The notes beneath the pieces were generated by a model. The model searched no databases. It was given only the letters and a program-made list of their open reading frames with translations, and was not told the DNA's origin. Of a stretch of 64,000 bases of DNA, positions 55,655 through 64,000 are shown one piece after another. Made by a program: the position numbers and the translations under genes. Source of the stretch: Platanthera guangdongensis (lineage: Eukaryota; Streptophyta; Magnoliopsida; Asparagales; Orchidaceae); the NCBI GenBank assembly GCA_039583875.1, contig CM077152.1, positions 18,215,059 through 18,279,058 on the forward strand. The letters run 5' to 3'. Position 1 is the stretch's first letter. Every line of letters starts with the position of its first letter.

Positions 55655-56977
55655 TCAGGGGGTCTGGGCCTGGTGGTCGCCATCCGCTTCCTGCTCGCCG
55701 GACACTTCCATCCTGCTTAGGCTCTCCATGATCATCTCCATCTCCTCTGCCTTGGTCAACCAAGAGATGGTGTTGACGGCCGTGACATAACACTGTCTTG
55801 CCATCCTGGAGTCTCCCTTGACTCTGACCTGGATCCCTCCGGAGCTGAACTTTATGCATTGGTGGAAGGAAGATGGCACGCAACGGAAGGCGCTGATGAG
55901 GGGCCTTCCGAAGATGGCGTTGTAGCTGCTTGGAGCGTCAATAATGACGAACCGGCAGTTCATTGAGACTCCCCCCAATTTAACTTGGAGTCCCACTCCA
56001 CCTTCAACCTCCTTCCTTTCCCCTGAAAATCCGAACAGGGGTCCGTCTGAGGCCAACACCCTTCTTGACTCTACCTTCATCTCGTCAAACGCCTTCCTGA
56101 AAATGACGTTGACGGAGCTCCCGTTGTCAACCAAGATCCGGGAGACGGTGTAGCCCTCGATGGCCGTCTGGATGACCAGCGCATCACAAAACGGATCCTC
56201 ATGATCCGACAGGTCCTTCACCGAGAAGGTGATCTTCTCCTCTTGGGGCGGTGTCTGGGAGGTTGAGGCGACGCTCCTTCGATACATGACATGGAGGCTT
56301 GCCTTCCGAGTGGCCTCAACCCCCACTCCACCGTGGATCACCGCTATACCGCCTCGGGGTCCGACATCGACCCGGTCCTCACACACATCATCTCCCCCTC
56401 CTTGGGGCAGAACCTCTTCAACCCGCACCGGTGGCTGTGGCTGGGCAGGGTCTCTCGCCCCCCGCACTTCCAGGAACTCGGGGCAGGTAGCCGTGGCGTG
56501 CCCCTCCACCTGATGGAAGTCACAGTAGGGTAACTCTATCCTGACCCTTCTCCTTCCCTGGCGGTTCCTCCTCTCCCTTTGACCAATCTCCATCGCTTGT
56601 TGAGGTGGGGGGAGGAGCTGCCTAGGGGCTTGCCTCTGGAAGTTGAACCTTCCTTGGCCCCCATGGAAGTTTCCCCCATCATGTGCGTAACCTCTTCCCG
56701 GGCCCTGAGCGGGTCCTCCCTGCTGCCTCCAACCTAGTTCCGGACCCTCCTGAGCTCTCCGCTCCTCTCTCCTTCTCCCCTCCTGAGGCCTCGAGCCACC
56801 TTGCTCCTTTGCCTCCGTCTCTGTCAGCTTTGCCAACTTCTTGACAAATGTAGGGTTGGCTGCCTCCATGGCAATCTCCTCAGCCGCCCTTTCCATCAGC
56901 TCCTCGAAGGAAAGGGGGGCCTTCCGAGTCAAGCTCATCTTGAAGAAGCCCTCCTTCAGCCCAACGGTGAAGGCCAT
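55655..56977 (-). CDS. G Gag C-terminal part and aspartic protease
   Basis: 440 codons, in the same frame as 57745-56978 and separated from it only by one TAG; the ATG at 56977 follows it at once. The N-terminal part is the end of the gag capsid (LKEGFFKMSLTRKAPLSFEELMERA). Then come a basic linker and a zinc-binding motif CDFHQVEGHATATC of C-x2-H-x4-H-x4-C form, typical of Tat elements. Protease has LVDNGSSVNVIF as active site (Asp-Asn-Gly form) and DAPSSYNAIFGRP downstream. The frame ends at 55655 with an acidic tail. In autonomous Tat elements RT would follow; here the satellite array does. The protein could still form particles and self-process if the stop is read through or internal initiation is used. 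Confidence 0.85.
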   Translation of the reverse strand: MAFTVGLKEGFFKMSLTRKAPLSFEELMERAAEEIAMEAANPTFVKKLAKLTETEAKEQGGSRPQEGRRREERRAQEGPELGWRQQGGPAQGPGRGYAHDGGNFHGGQGRFNFQRQAPRQLLPPPQQAMEIGQRERRNRQGRRRVRIELPYCDFHQVEGHATATCPEFLEVRGARDPAQPQPPVRVEEVLPQGGGDDVCEDRVDVGPRGGIAVIHGGVGVEATRKASLHVMYRRSVASTSQTPPQEEKITFSVKDLSDHEDPFCDALVIQTAIEGYTVSRILVDNGSSVNVIFRKAFDEMKVESRRVLASDGPLFGFSGERKEVEGGVGLQVKLGGVSMNCRFVIIDAPSSYNAIFGRPLISAFRCVPSSFHQCIKFSSGGIQVRVKGDSRMARQCYVTAVNTISWLTKAEEMEMIMESLSRMEVSGEQEADGDHQAQTP

Positions 56978-57745
56978 CTAGAGAGCATACCCTGGCATCT
57001 CCTGGACCTCCAGGATCTCCTCTTGGAACCTGTCAACGTAACGGGCCAGCGACTCCTCAGCCCCTTGCCTTATCAGGAAGATGGACTCAGGACTCCTCTT
57101 CCGCTTCTTGGAGGTGGAGAAGCGAAGCTGGAAGCTCCGGCTCAAGTCCTCGAACCCATAGATTGACCTCGGAGGGAGTTGATGGAACCAGTCCCTTGCC
57201 TTCTCCTTCAACGTGATCGCAAAGAGGCGACACTTGAAGGCATCCGTCATCGGCCTGATGGAGACGGCGTCCTCGAACCACTGCAGGTGCTGAACGGGGT
57301 CATCCTTCCCGGTATAGTAAGCCATGTCTGGCTCTCTGAATCCCTCGGGAACGGGTGCTGAGATGATCAGCTCGCTGAAAGGTGACCCCCTAAGGGGTGG
57401 TCTCGCCACCTCCACTCGCGCAACCTGCTCGCCTGGGAGGTTGGCACTCGCCGGGCTGGAGAACAGCTCCCGGCCGGTGAGGTCTCGCTCGACCCCATCT
57501 CCCATCCTCTCCTTCCCGGGCCTTCTTCCTGGTGCGCTTCCTTCTCCCCCCGCTGGGGTCATCTCGCCTAGACCCCTGGGAGTCGACTCGTCGAGGGGGG
57601 GAGCTAGCTCCTGGGGGGTCGGGGTGGAGCTGCCACCCTGGGGAGCAATGCTTCGCAGCATCTCCATGATACACTGGATGGAGGCCATGAACTCTTGCCT
57701 CCCCCACAAAGGGTCCTGAGCTAGGGAGCTCGCCGAGATCATCAC
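56978..57745 (-). CDS. gag: G Gag N-terminal part
   Basis: 255 codons from the ATG at 57745 to TAG (56978-56980). A Pro/Gly-rich N-terminal region precedes a capsid-like part: YYTGKDDPVQHLQWFEDAVS, CRLFAITLKEKARDWFHQLP, LSRSFQLRFST and ARYVDRFQEEILEVQEMPGY, the usual pattern of Tat/Ogre-type gag. The stop comes between this and the next gag segment in one frame, so it may be a recent nonsense change or a recoding site. I favour mutation because the place, inside the capsid, is not where recoding normally occurs. Confidence 0.85.
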   Translation of the reverse strand: MMISASSLAQDPLWGRQEFMASIQCIMEMLRSIAPQGGSSTPTPQELAPPLDESTPRGLGEMTPAGGEGSAPGRRPGKERMGDGVERDLTGRELFSSPASANLPGEQVARVEVARPPLRGSPFSELIISAPVPEGFREPDMAYYTGKDDPVQHLQWFEDAVSIRPMTDAFKCRLFAITLKEKARDWFHQLPPRSIYGFEDLSRSFQLRFSTSKKRKRSPESIFLIRQGAEESLARYVDRFQEEILEVQEMPGYAL

Positions 57746-57799
57746 TACCTCCCTGACCTCCCGTCATGACACTCTCCTGAGATCTTCTGTGCTGGTCAC

Positions 57800-57820
57800 T
57801 CTCCACGCTCACCGCACCAA
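57800..57820 (-). promoter_or_regulatory. G primer-binding site
   Basis: Minus strand: CTTTGGTGCGGTGAGCGTGG follows the LTR end CTTCAACA. The layout resembles Tat-type sites (TTTGGYGCC...), but the tRNA is not identified. Confidence 0.6.
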
Positions 57821-57822
57821 AG

Positions 57823-59229
57823 TGTTGAAGCCAAAATTAACCTCTGTGGAGTTCGGGGTCCCTGAAAGGGGTGACCTCACACCTACTACACTCTAGAGAA
57901 CGTCACGGACCGGAGACTTAGGAGACTATGAACAGGCCCTCGGCTCTAGCGCGGAGGTCTCACCTCACACCCGGAAGGCTACCTGAGCTCTTCCCCTCCC
58001 TCACCAAAGGGCTAGGCTAGGTGCCTTGGAGAGCTCTCTCTACTCAACCAAGAAGAAGCTAAGGGAGGAGGAAGCTAAGAAAAGGATCCTCCCCAAAGGC
58101 ACCCAAGGGGTCTATTTATAGTTTTTCCAAGTCCTGGGGGTAAAATGACCAAAATAGCCCTACGGCCAAAAGGCCTCGGGCCAATAGAAAACAGCCACGC
58201 CGGGGGGTAAAGGGGGAATTCCCCCGAGGGCAAGAAGGTAAAACTGCAGGGGGGGCAAGAGCGAGACCGCGGCCTCTAACCGGTCTCGCCCTGCCAGGCC
58301 GCCAAGCTGGAAGGGGCAGGGGCGAGACCCCGGCCCCCGGCCGGTCTCGCCTCACCAGGCCGCCAGGCTAGAAGGGGCAGGGGCGAGACCCCGGCCCCCG
58401 GCCGGTCTCGCCCCACCAGGCCGCCAGGCTAGAAGGAGCAGGGGCGAGACCCCGGCCCCTGGCCGGTCTCGCCCCACCAGGCCGCCAGGCTAGAAGGGGC
58501 AGGGGCGAGACACCGGCCCCCGGCCGGTCTCGCCCCACCAGGCCGCCAGGCTAGAAGGTGCAGGGGGCGAGACCCCGGCCCCCGGCCGGTCTCGCCCCAC
58601 CAGGCCGCCAGGCTAGAAGGAGCAGGGGCGAGACCCCGGCCCCCGGCCGGTCTCGCCCCACCAGGCCGCCAGGCTAGAAGGGGCAGGGGCGAGACCCCGG
58701 CCCCCGGCCGGTCTCGCCCCACCAGGCCGCCAGGCTAGAAGGGGCAGGGGGCGAGACCCCGGCCCCCGGCCGGTCTCGCCCCACCAGGCCGCCAGGCTAG
58801 AAGGAGCAGGGGCGAGACCCCGGCCCCCGGCCGGTCTCGCCCCACCAGGCCGCCAGGCTAGAAGGGGCAGGGGCGAGACCCCGGCCCCCGGCCGGTCTCG
58901 CCCCACCAGGCCGCCAGGCTAGAAGGGGCAGGGGCGAGACCCCGGCCCCCGGCCGGTCTCGCCCCGCCAGGCCGCCAGGCTAGAAGGGGCAGGGGGCGAG
59001 ACCCCGACCCCCGGCCGGTCTCGCCCCACCAGGCCGTCAGGCACCTATCGGGACGGGGGCTGGTGTTAGCCAACTTGTCGCACCCGCCCCTCAAAAGAGG
59101 GCCACTGGGGGGAGGTGGATTTTTCCTCCCCTACTAGTATGTTTCCAAGCTAGAGCCAAAATTGGCCACCGAGAGTGCAAAATCTCCCAAAAGCTTAAAA
59201 CTATACAGGGGCGAATACGGGGTTGTACA
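57823..59229 (-). repeat. G 5' LTR (1,407 bp)
   Basis: Contains a 61-bp array of about 12 units (58290-59045), two more than the other LTR. Otherwise nearly identical. Confidence 0.92.
58290..59045 (-). repeat. 61-bp hairpin tandem array in the G 5' LTR, about 12 units
   Basis: Same unit and inverted repeat as 51640-52275. Confidence 0.95.
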
Positions 59230-59234
59230 CATAT

Positions 59235-59570
59235 TATAAGAAAACTTCTCTGATTCTGAGTAGCACACCAACTGGACTAACGTGACTGACTCGAAAAATA
59301 CTCCACCCGGAGCTAAAATACCAACTGCTCTACCTCCAGTGGTGGTCTCATATAGCACAACTGAACCTGTCAATACTTCTGACCATTGATATGCGCGCGA
59401 GAGAGAAATTATTAAATATAAACACACCAATAAAGAATGCAAACAAACTGACCTCAGCATGGAAATATGAATCCCTATGAGAACTGTCTAAAGACGGTTT
59501 AACTAGACACACTCTAAGCTCATAAATGAAGAGTAATAAGGAAAAAACTTAGGTAATAGGGGGTAAAAAT
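59235..59570 (-). other. Unassigned fragment, perhaps Copia J interior
   Basis: Continues the sequence interrupted by G (the TSD joins 51173 to 59235). A minus-strand frame to about 59460 shows no domain I recognise. Confidence 0.3.
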
Positions 59571-59666
59571 TGTTCAAACCGAGAATCGGATTCTGTGAAG
59601 TTCGAACCCTTGGGGAAGGGGTGACCGCACACTTACTTCCCCTAGCAAGCTTGGCTGACCGAAAAC

Positions 59667-61951
59667 TGTAACACCTACCCTGTAATGACCGTATAATATG
59701 GGTCTGGCTGGGGCCCCACAGCATACAGATATCACAGCTTAAGCATTAAAAGATGATATAAGTCTACCAACTCAAAACTCAGAATGAAACAGCAGAAACA
59801 AACAAACAAAACTAGAAGTTATCCACCAAACTAGGAGTATAAAATGGCCTTAAGGCCTTACACAACAAGAGTCCAAAGCTGAATAACAATCCTATCAATG
59901 TGCAAAGTACTCCTAAGCTACCTCGGCATGCATGCCGGATTATAACTCAAGGATCATATCATAACATCAAAACATACGCAGATAAAGGTTCACTTCATGA
60001 GACTTAGGCCTTTTTGGCTGACGAGCTTGCTCCTACTTGCGATCCTTGCCCTGTAAAAATTTGTAGTAACGTGGGTCAGCAAAGACTGACCTCTACTATG
60101 TAACCAATATATCTTCTCCCGGTCGTCCCTAGCGGACCCCGGAGAACTTCATCACCCTGCAGGTCAGCACTTCGTATGCAATAAATAATAACATATAAAG
60201 CTAGAAACAGGTTTGGATGTCCCAAGCAATAAACATATTTCTACGTTGAGCAAGTAAAAAAGGGGCATATTATGCAACATGTATGCAAACCTAGGTTTCA
60301 TCCAAGGCGCCCTAAAGCGCATGAATCTAACACATCGGCACACACCATCAATCGGGTAATCCATTTTCCCCTTCGGCATTTAAGCCGCAAACACATGAGT
60401 ATTTCCAATTTTCCCCAAACGACATTCAAGCCGCTACGCAGAACACTTGCCAAGGCCCCACCCGCTCGTGGGTCTCATAATCCGGGCTTGCCTGCAAACT
60501 CTGACTTCTCATGTAAGGGTTCCGTCATTCAAACAAACAAACTGATGCTAAGAACCCTTGCTAAACCCCACCCGTTCACGACGACCCAGGCCCAGCTCCA
60601 AAATCGGGAGCAAGTCCATCGAAGGAGACCCAGCGGGACCCAGCTGGTATCATCCGGGCTTGTCATAAGCTTGGCATTCTCGTCAGTTCCACAAAAGGGG
60701 ACTTGTCTCGCCAGGACACTCTCCATACGTGACCTTGCAACGTCATGGGCTAGCCAGCCGGCCACAGAGAAAAACCACGCCTTGTCACATCACAATCCCA
60801 AGTCTTTCCCACCATATTCCAACACTTATATCGTACCATCCTTGTGCCCCCGTATGTACTCTAATTTCCACCTGGTCCAGTTCCGGCCACACGTACTCAC
60901 ACGAGAAAGGGGAAAAACATCATCACAGGCGGCATCTTGCCGCTAACGGATTTTTACAAAATCCTTAAGGCTCGCCATGCAACATCACCGAGACGGACTA
61001 ACGGTCGCGACTATGGCTTCACCCACAATGCCTAATCCGCTAACGGAGCGGATCTCTAATGCAATATCATGCTGGGGACGGACACAATTGACCCGGTGGC
61101 TCCTTTTGAACCATGACAACCCGAATCCCTCTCACTTGATAGATCCGGTGCCTAAAATGCTTGAAACAAAACAAGAAAAAATGTAGATGTCATGCACGCA
61201 TCCTAAAACCGAAAGGAGAAGTGTCGTTACCCTTCGAATCCTCTTTCTAGACATGAAACCCTTGTCTTGCACGGATGAAAACAAGCGCCTTCGCGTCCTC
61301 TTCGCGGATCTGGCCTCGGAACGACGATTGGACTTCTGAAGCTCCGTTGATGGCGGAGAAAGCTCCTTCGTCCTCCTCCGCTCTCCCACTCTGAAACCTA
61401 AGTCAACTCCAAGAAGGAGAAGAAAAATGAGGGAGAAAACCGTTCAGCCCTATATAAGCCCTTTGGGCAGAGGATCCTGGGCCCTGCAGTTATGAAGTGA
61501 AATCGAATGGCTATGATTTCAAACGACGTAACTCCACACTTTAGCCTACGACCTTCGTCGAACGACTCAAAATTCGTCGACCGGCCCAGAATTCGTCGAG
61601 CGGCCTGAGCTGATGAAAAGCCCTCAGTTCATCGAACATCGCTAAGCTCGACGAAAAGCCCTCAGTTCTACTTTCGTCGAATGGCCCTGAGTTCGACTTT
61701 TGTCGAACGGTTCGCCTTTCGTTGAACGACCCTGTGTTGGACTTTCGTCGAACGGCCACGGCCCTGAGTTCGACTTTCGTCGAACGGCCCTGTGTTCGAC
61801 TTTCCTTGAACGGCCCTGTATTCGACTTTCGTCGAACGGCTCTGTGTTCGACTTTCGTCAAACGGCCCTGTGTTCGACTTTCGTCGAAAGGTCTTCGACG
61901 ATCCCAGAATCTCGTTGAACTGCTCTGGTTCCTCAAATTTGGGGTGTTACC
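59667..61951 (-). repeat. Gypsy solo LTR (2,285 bp), Tekay-related
   Basis: TSD AAAAC at 59662-59666 and 61952-61956. The plus-strand left end TGTAACACCTACCCTGTAAT and much of the interior (GGCCTTAAGGCCTTACA, GGACGGACACAATTGACCCGG) parallel the nested Tekay LTR at 18187-20717. The right end reads GTGTTACC, where CA has become CC. A TATA-like CTATATAAGCCC is at 61451-61462. No internal domain is attached. Confidence 0.9.
61550..61900 (-). repeat. 26-bp hairpin tandem array in U3 of the solo LTR
   Basis: Degenerate units of about 26 bp with core CGGCCCTGTGTTCGACTTTC and GTCGAA. Each good unit holds TTCGAC-TTTC-GTCGAA, a 6-bp stem with a 4-base loop. It occupies the same place in the LTR as the arrays of the Tekay element. 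Confidence 0.85.
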
Positions 61952-62400
61952 AAAACTTAGAGCTCAAAATTGATCCAAGGCTCCAGCATGGAGGTCCCAC
62001 CGCACACACTGAAGATCCTAAAGCACTTTCCCTCCTTAGCCAATGCTGAGCTAAAGGCACCTCAGAAAGCACAAGAAGATCTGGGAGTGAGAAAATTGGA
62101 AAGGCTTGTCTTCTGATGTACCTCCTTGGGTCTATTTATAAATTTCAAAACCTGGCTTGCAAATAGCGTGGCTCTGCTGTTCTAAACAGCTATATGCAAC
62201 CCAAAATGGTCTGCCAACAGCCAAACTCTGTTGTTCTGAGTAGCTAAACGCAGACCTTTAGGAGCATCCATGTAACTTTACCTTTAGATCCTACTGGGTG
62301 AGTTGCCCATGAAGACTCCACTCGCCTAAAGGGGCAAGCGTTGGGTAACTCAGGCATTCGCTTCCGCGGTACCTCCTTGGATCTTATATATATATAATTA

Positions 62401-62786
62401 TTATATCATTAATTAAACGTCCAAACGACCAAAATCTCAAATCAACACAGATTTCCACGAAATTCGCACAAAAGCTAAATACCGATGCTACAAAATCAAT
62501 GACGGAGTCGAAATCAGAATCCGACAAACCAAACTCTAGTAAAAACTCCCCGACGTCAAAACACCAAATATCTCTAAAAGACTCGACCGAGTTCGCAAGG
62601 AAAATTTCAAAAACATACTAGAAATTAGTCATGCTAATATTCTAAGTCAAAATCTCGCATACCAATGAGCAAAAGTCACGCTCCAGCAATGATACTCGTT
62701 AACTACGCGTCAACGTAACGCCCTGACGTCAAAAATACGTCACTAAAGGAATTAAAATATACATAAAAAAAATCAAGGGCGTTACA
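62401..62786 (-). repeat. LTR-like end breaking the Copia J gag
   Basis: Read on the minus strand, 62786 begins TGTAACGCCCTTGATTTTTT, a Gypsy-type LTR start, right where the Copia J gag frame is broken. The other end is not identified, so extent and class are uncertain. Confidence 0.4.
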
Positions 62787-63010
62787 GGTACTCTCCAGCT
62801 TTGCCAAAAGACTAGAAGCAATCATCTCTGAAAGAACTTCATACAACACATCATCTTGTAGACAAAACTGTATGGTGCACATAGCTTTGAGATCCAAGTA
62901 CTCCAACATGCGATCAGTAACCTCAACATCCTTATGGGCTTTTCCCAATAGGACAAGGTGTAAACCTTCCTTGACGAGTAGTGCTTTGACTTTCACCTGG
63001 CATAGGCCAA
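62787..63010 (-). pseudogene. Copia J gag, N-terminal fragment
   Basis: On the minus strand the frame reads VKALLVKEGLHLVLLGK, LEYLDLKAMCTIQFCLQDDVLYEV and SLLAKLEST, the start of a Tork/Tnt1-type gag. It is cut at 62787 by the LTR-like insert; downstream residues in the open frame are insert sequence. The beginning of gag (about 63010-63060) is in another frame, so the gene is broken at both ends. The leader up to 63221 parallels the E1 leader. Confidence 0.75.
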
Positions 63011-63221
63011 AATTGTGTTTCCGATCAAACTACACAACTTTAAACTTCGCATTTGGTGCAGAAGATGTTATAGAAATCGAACTAGAGAAATCTGCAGTAA
63101 AACCAAGGCGACCGGAGAAATTCGCGGATCAAGATTGGGAAGATAGGCAGCGGATCGATGTCGTCACCTACCGTTGGCCCAAATCGAAACGGAATGTCCA
63201 CATAGTCACCGATCGAACCTC

Positions 63222-63233
63222 GCTTTGATACCA
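63222..63233 (-). promoter_or_regulatory. Copia J primer-binding site
   Basis: Minus strand TGGTATCAAAGC, one base off the usual TGGTATCAGAGC. It lies 7 bp from the LTR at 63241. Confidence 0.8.
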
Positions 63234-63240
63234 CTAGTTA

Positions 63241-64000
63241 TGAAAATCGATCGATTCGAGTGCAGATGAAAAATCTCGTTTCAAATAAATTTTCTAACAG
63301 CCAATTGCGGTTAAGAAGATCGAATAATTAGCGCACAAAATAAAATAAAATAAAATAAAATAAAGAAAATGAACAAACACCACAAACAAAAGGCACACCA
63401 AATTTTAAAGTGTTTCCCCGAAAAATAAATATGGGTATGTCCACTGTGCAGGTAGAGATCAAAAATATTAATGATTTCTCAAACATACAATACAGCTAAA
63501 ATGGAGGAATAAAATTGAACCGAAAAAAGAGATGAAAAATCTCGAACCCTCCAAGATCCGGCTGTAGACGTTGCGACGAGAAATCAAGACGAACACTAAA
63601 AGAAAAGCTCTGATTCAACGGCCTGCGGGAAGAAGAACTCCAAAGAGGAAGACCGGCGGCCAAGCACCAGGCTGTGCCGAAAGAACTCTGCCGAAAAGAA
63701 GTTGCTGCACTGCACTGCTTGGATGGCCAACCATACCACTATATATAAGTGGTAGAAGAAAACCCAAAATATGTGTGACGGTCACCATGAAAGGAGATCA
63801 ATCTCTTCCAAAAAAATACTCCATCATCACCGGAATAATGAGGATGCCAAATTTGGAGCGGTCTCCAAAATGGGCTGACGACAACAATGGAAGGTGATTA
63901 AAGAGCCCTTCAAAGAAATCCTCAATTAGTATCAGAATAATGAAGATTATATAATTGGAGTAGATTCCAATAGAAAAGGGGGCCGACCAGGAAAAGAATC
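63241..64000 (-). repeat. 5' LTR of Copia J, runs off the window
   Basis: Matches 50259-51000 along its length with many substitutions. Contains (AAAAT)n (63340-63365) and CTATATATAAGTGG (about 63739). The open frame at 63571-63897 mirrors that at 50580-50906 and reflects LTR similarity, not a gene. Confidence 0.8.

Larger units (their letters stand above)
51174..59229 (-). mobile_element. G: non-autonomous Tat-type Gypsy element with satellite array in place of pol
   Basis: 8,056 bp on the minus strand. LTRs at 57823-59229 (5') and 51174-52461 (3') with TGTACAACCCC...CTTCAACA ends. TSD CATAT at 51169-51173 and 59230-59234. Inside: primer-binding site, gag and protease (57745-55655), then about 2.8 kb of 78-bp tandem repeat, and the 3' LTR. 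RT, RNase H and integrase are absent. Protease and zinc-binding motifs are of Tat type. The two LTRs differ in length by 119 bp, about two units of their internal array. Confidence 0.92.
59571..62400 (-). repeat. Tat-like LTR H, interrupted by a solo LTR
   Basis: 59571-59666 and 61957-62140 line up in order with the G LTR: GTTCRAACC, ATTCTGTGAAGTTCG, GGGGTGACCGCACAC; then CATGGAGGTCCCACCGCACAC, TCCCTCCTTAGCCAATG and GGGTCTATTTATAAATTTC. After the TATA-like element come diverged repeats (CTCTGCTGTTCTAAACAGC and CTCTGTTGTTCTGAGTAGC, 62170-62260) where G has its 61-bp array. The far end is not resolved. It belongs to a different subfamily from G. Confidence 0.6.

Noticed and set aside
56978..56980. 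Programmed readthrough of the TAG in G gag
   Set aside because: It lies inside the capsid-coding part, not at the gag/pro border, so a plain nonsense mutation is more likely.

Overview
The window is nuclear DNA of a flowering plant, almost certainly from gene-poor heterochromatin. I found no host gene, tRNA, rRNA or CRISPR array. Nearly all of it is LTR retrotransposons of plant Gypsy (Athila, Tekay chromovirus, Tat) and Copia lineages, inserted into one another. The evidence is TG...CA LTR pairs, 5-bp target-site duplications (TSDs), tRNA primer-binding sites, polypurine tracts and recognisable gag/PR/RT/RNase H/INT motifs. The genus cannot be named from the sequence.

Layout. 1-9,300: old fragments. 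These are a Copia-type LTR-like block (about 430-1355), a truncated minus-strand Copia (1358-4711), a GC-rich LTR-like block (about 6495-9013) split by a Copia solo LTR (6996-8631), and a gag-start remnant near 9,014. 10,332-31,892: an Athila-type Gypsy element with 1,367-bp LTRs and TSD GCCGT. Its third ORF is split by a complete minus-strand Tekay-type chromovirus (18,187-28,042, TSD CGATC). About 31,893-33,480: a Copia-type LTR-like block whose left arm seems to have been separated by the Athila insertion. 33,758-44,680: a Tork-like Copia (E1, TSD GAACT) that keeps only gag and protease. It is split by a second, complete Copia (E2, 35,577-43,119, intact 1,364-codon gag-pol) flanked by an exact 51-bp duplication instead of a 5-bp TSD. 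46,013-47,265: a Copia solo LTR. About 48,330-49,500: another LTR-like block. 50,259-64,000: an old minus-strand Copia (J) whose two LTRs appear to bracket a Tat-type element G (51,174-59,229, TSD CATAT) and a compound of a Tat-like LTR carrying a 2,285-bp solo LTR (59,667-61,951, TSD AAAAC). J's right LTR runs off the window.

How the parts relate. E2 and the Tekay element look potentially autonomous and young: their coding regions are open, and the Tekay LTRs differ by about seven substitutions over 2.5 kb by eye. The Athila copy has LTRs differing by about seven transitions over 1.37 kb, but it carries an in-frame stop and two frameshifts, one of which removes the RT catalytic motif. E1 and G lack RT and INT, so they could move only with enzymes from other elements. 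In G the place of pol is taken by about 36 tandem 78-bp repeats.

Points most worth a second look: a candidate 71-nt AT-rich intron that would fuse gag to pol in the Tekay element; the 51-bp flanking duplication around E2; the G element with its pol-replacing, in-frame minisatellite and hairpin array in U3; and a possible separate promoter plus 5'-UTR intron in front of the Athila third ORF, reusing a 32-bp palindrome pair from the LTR.
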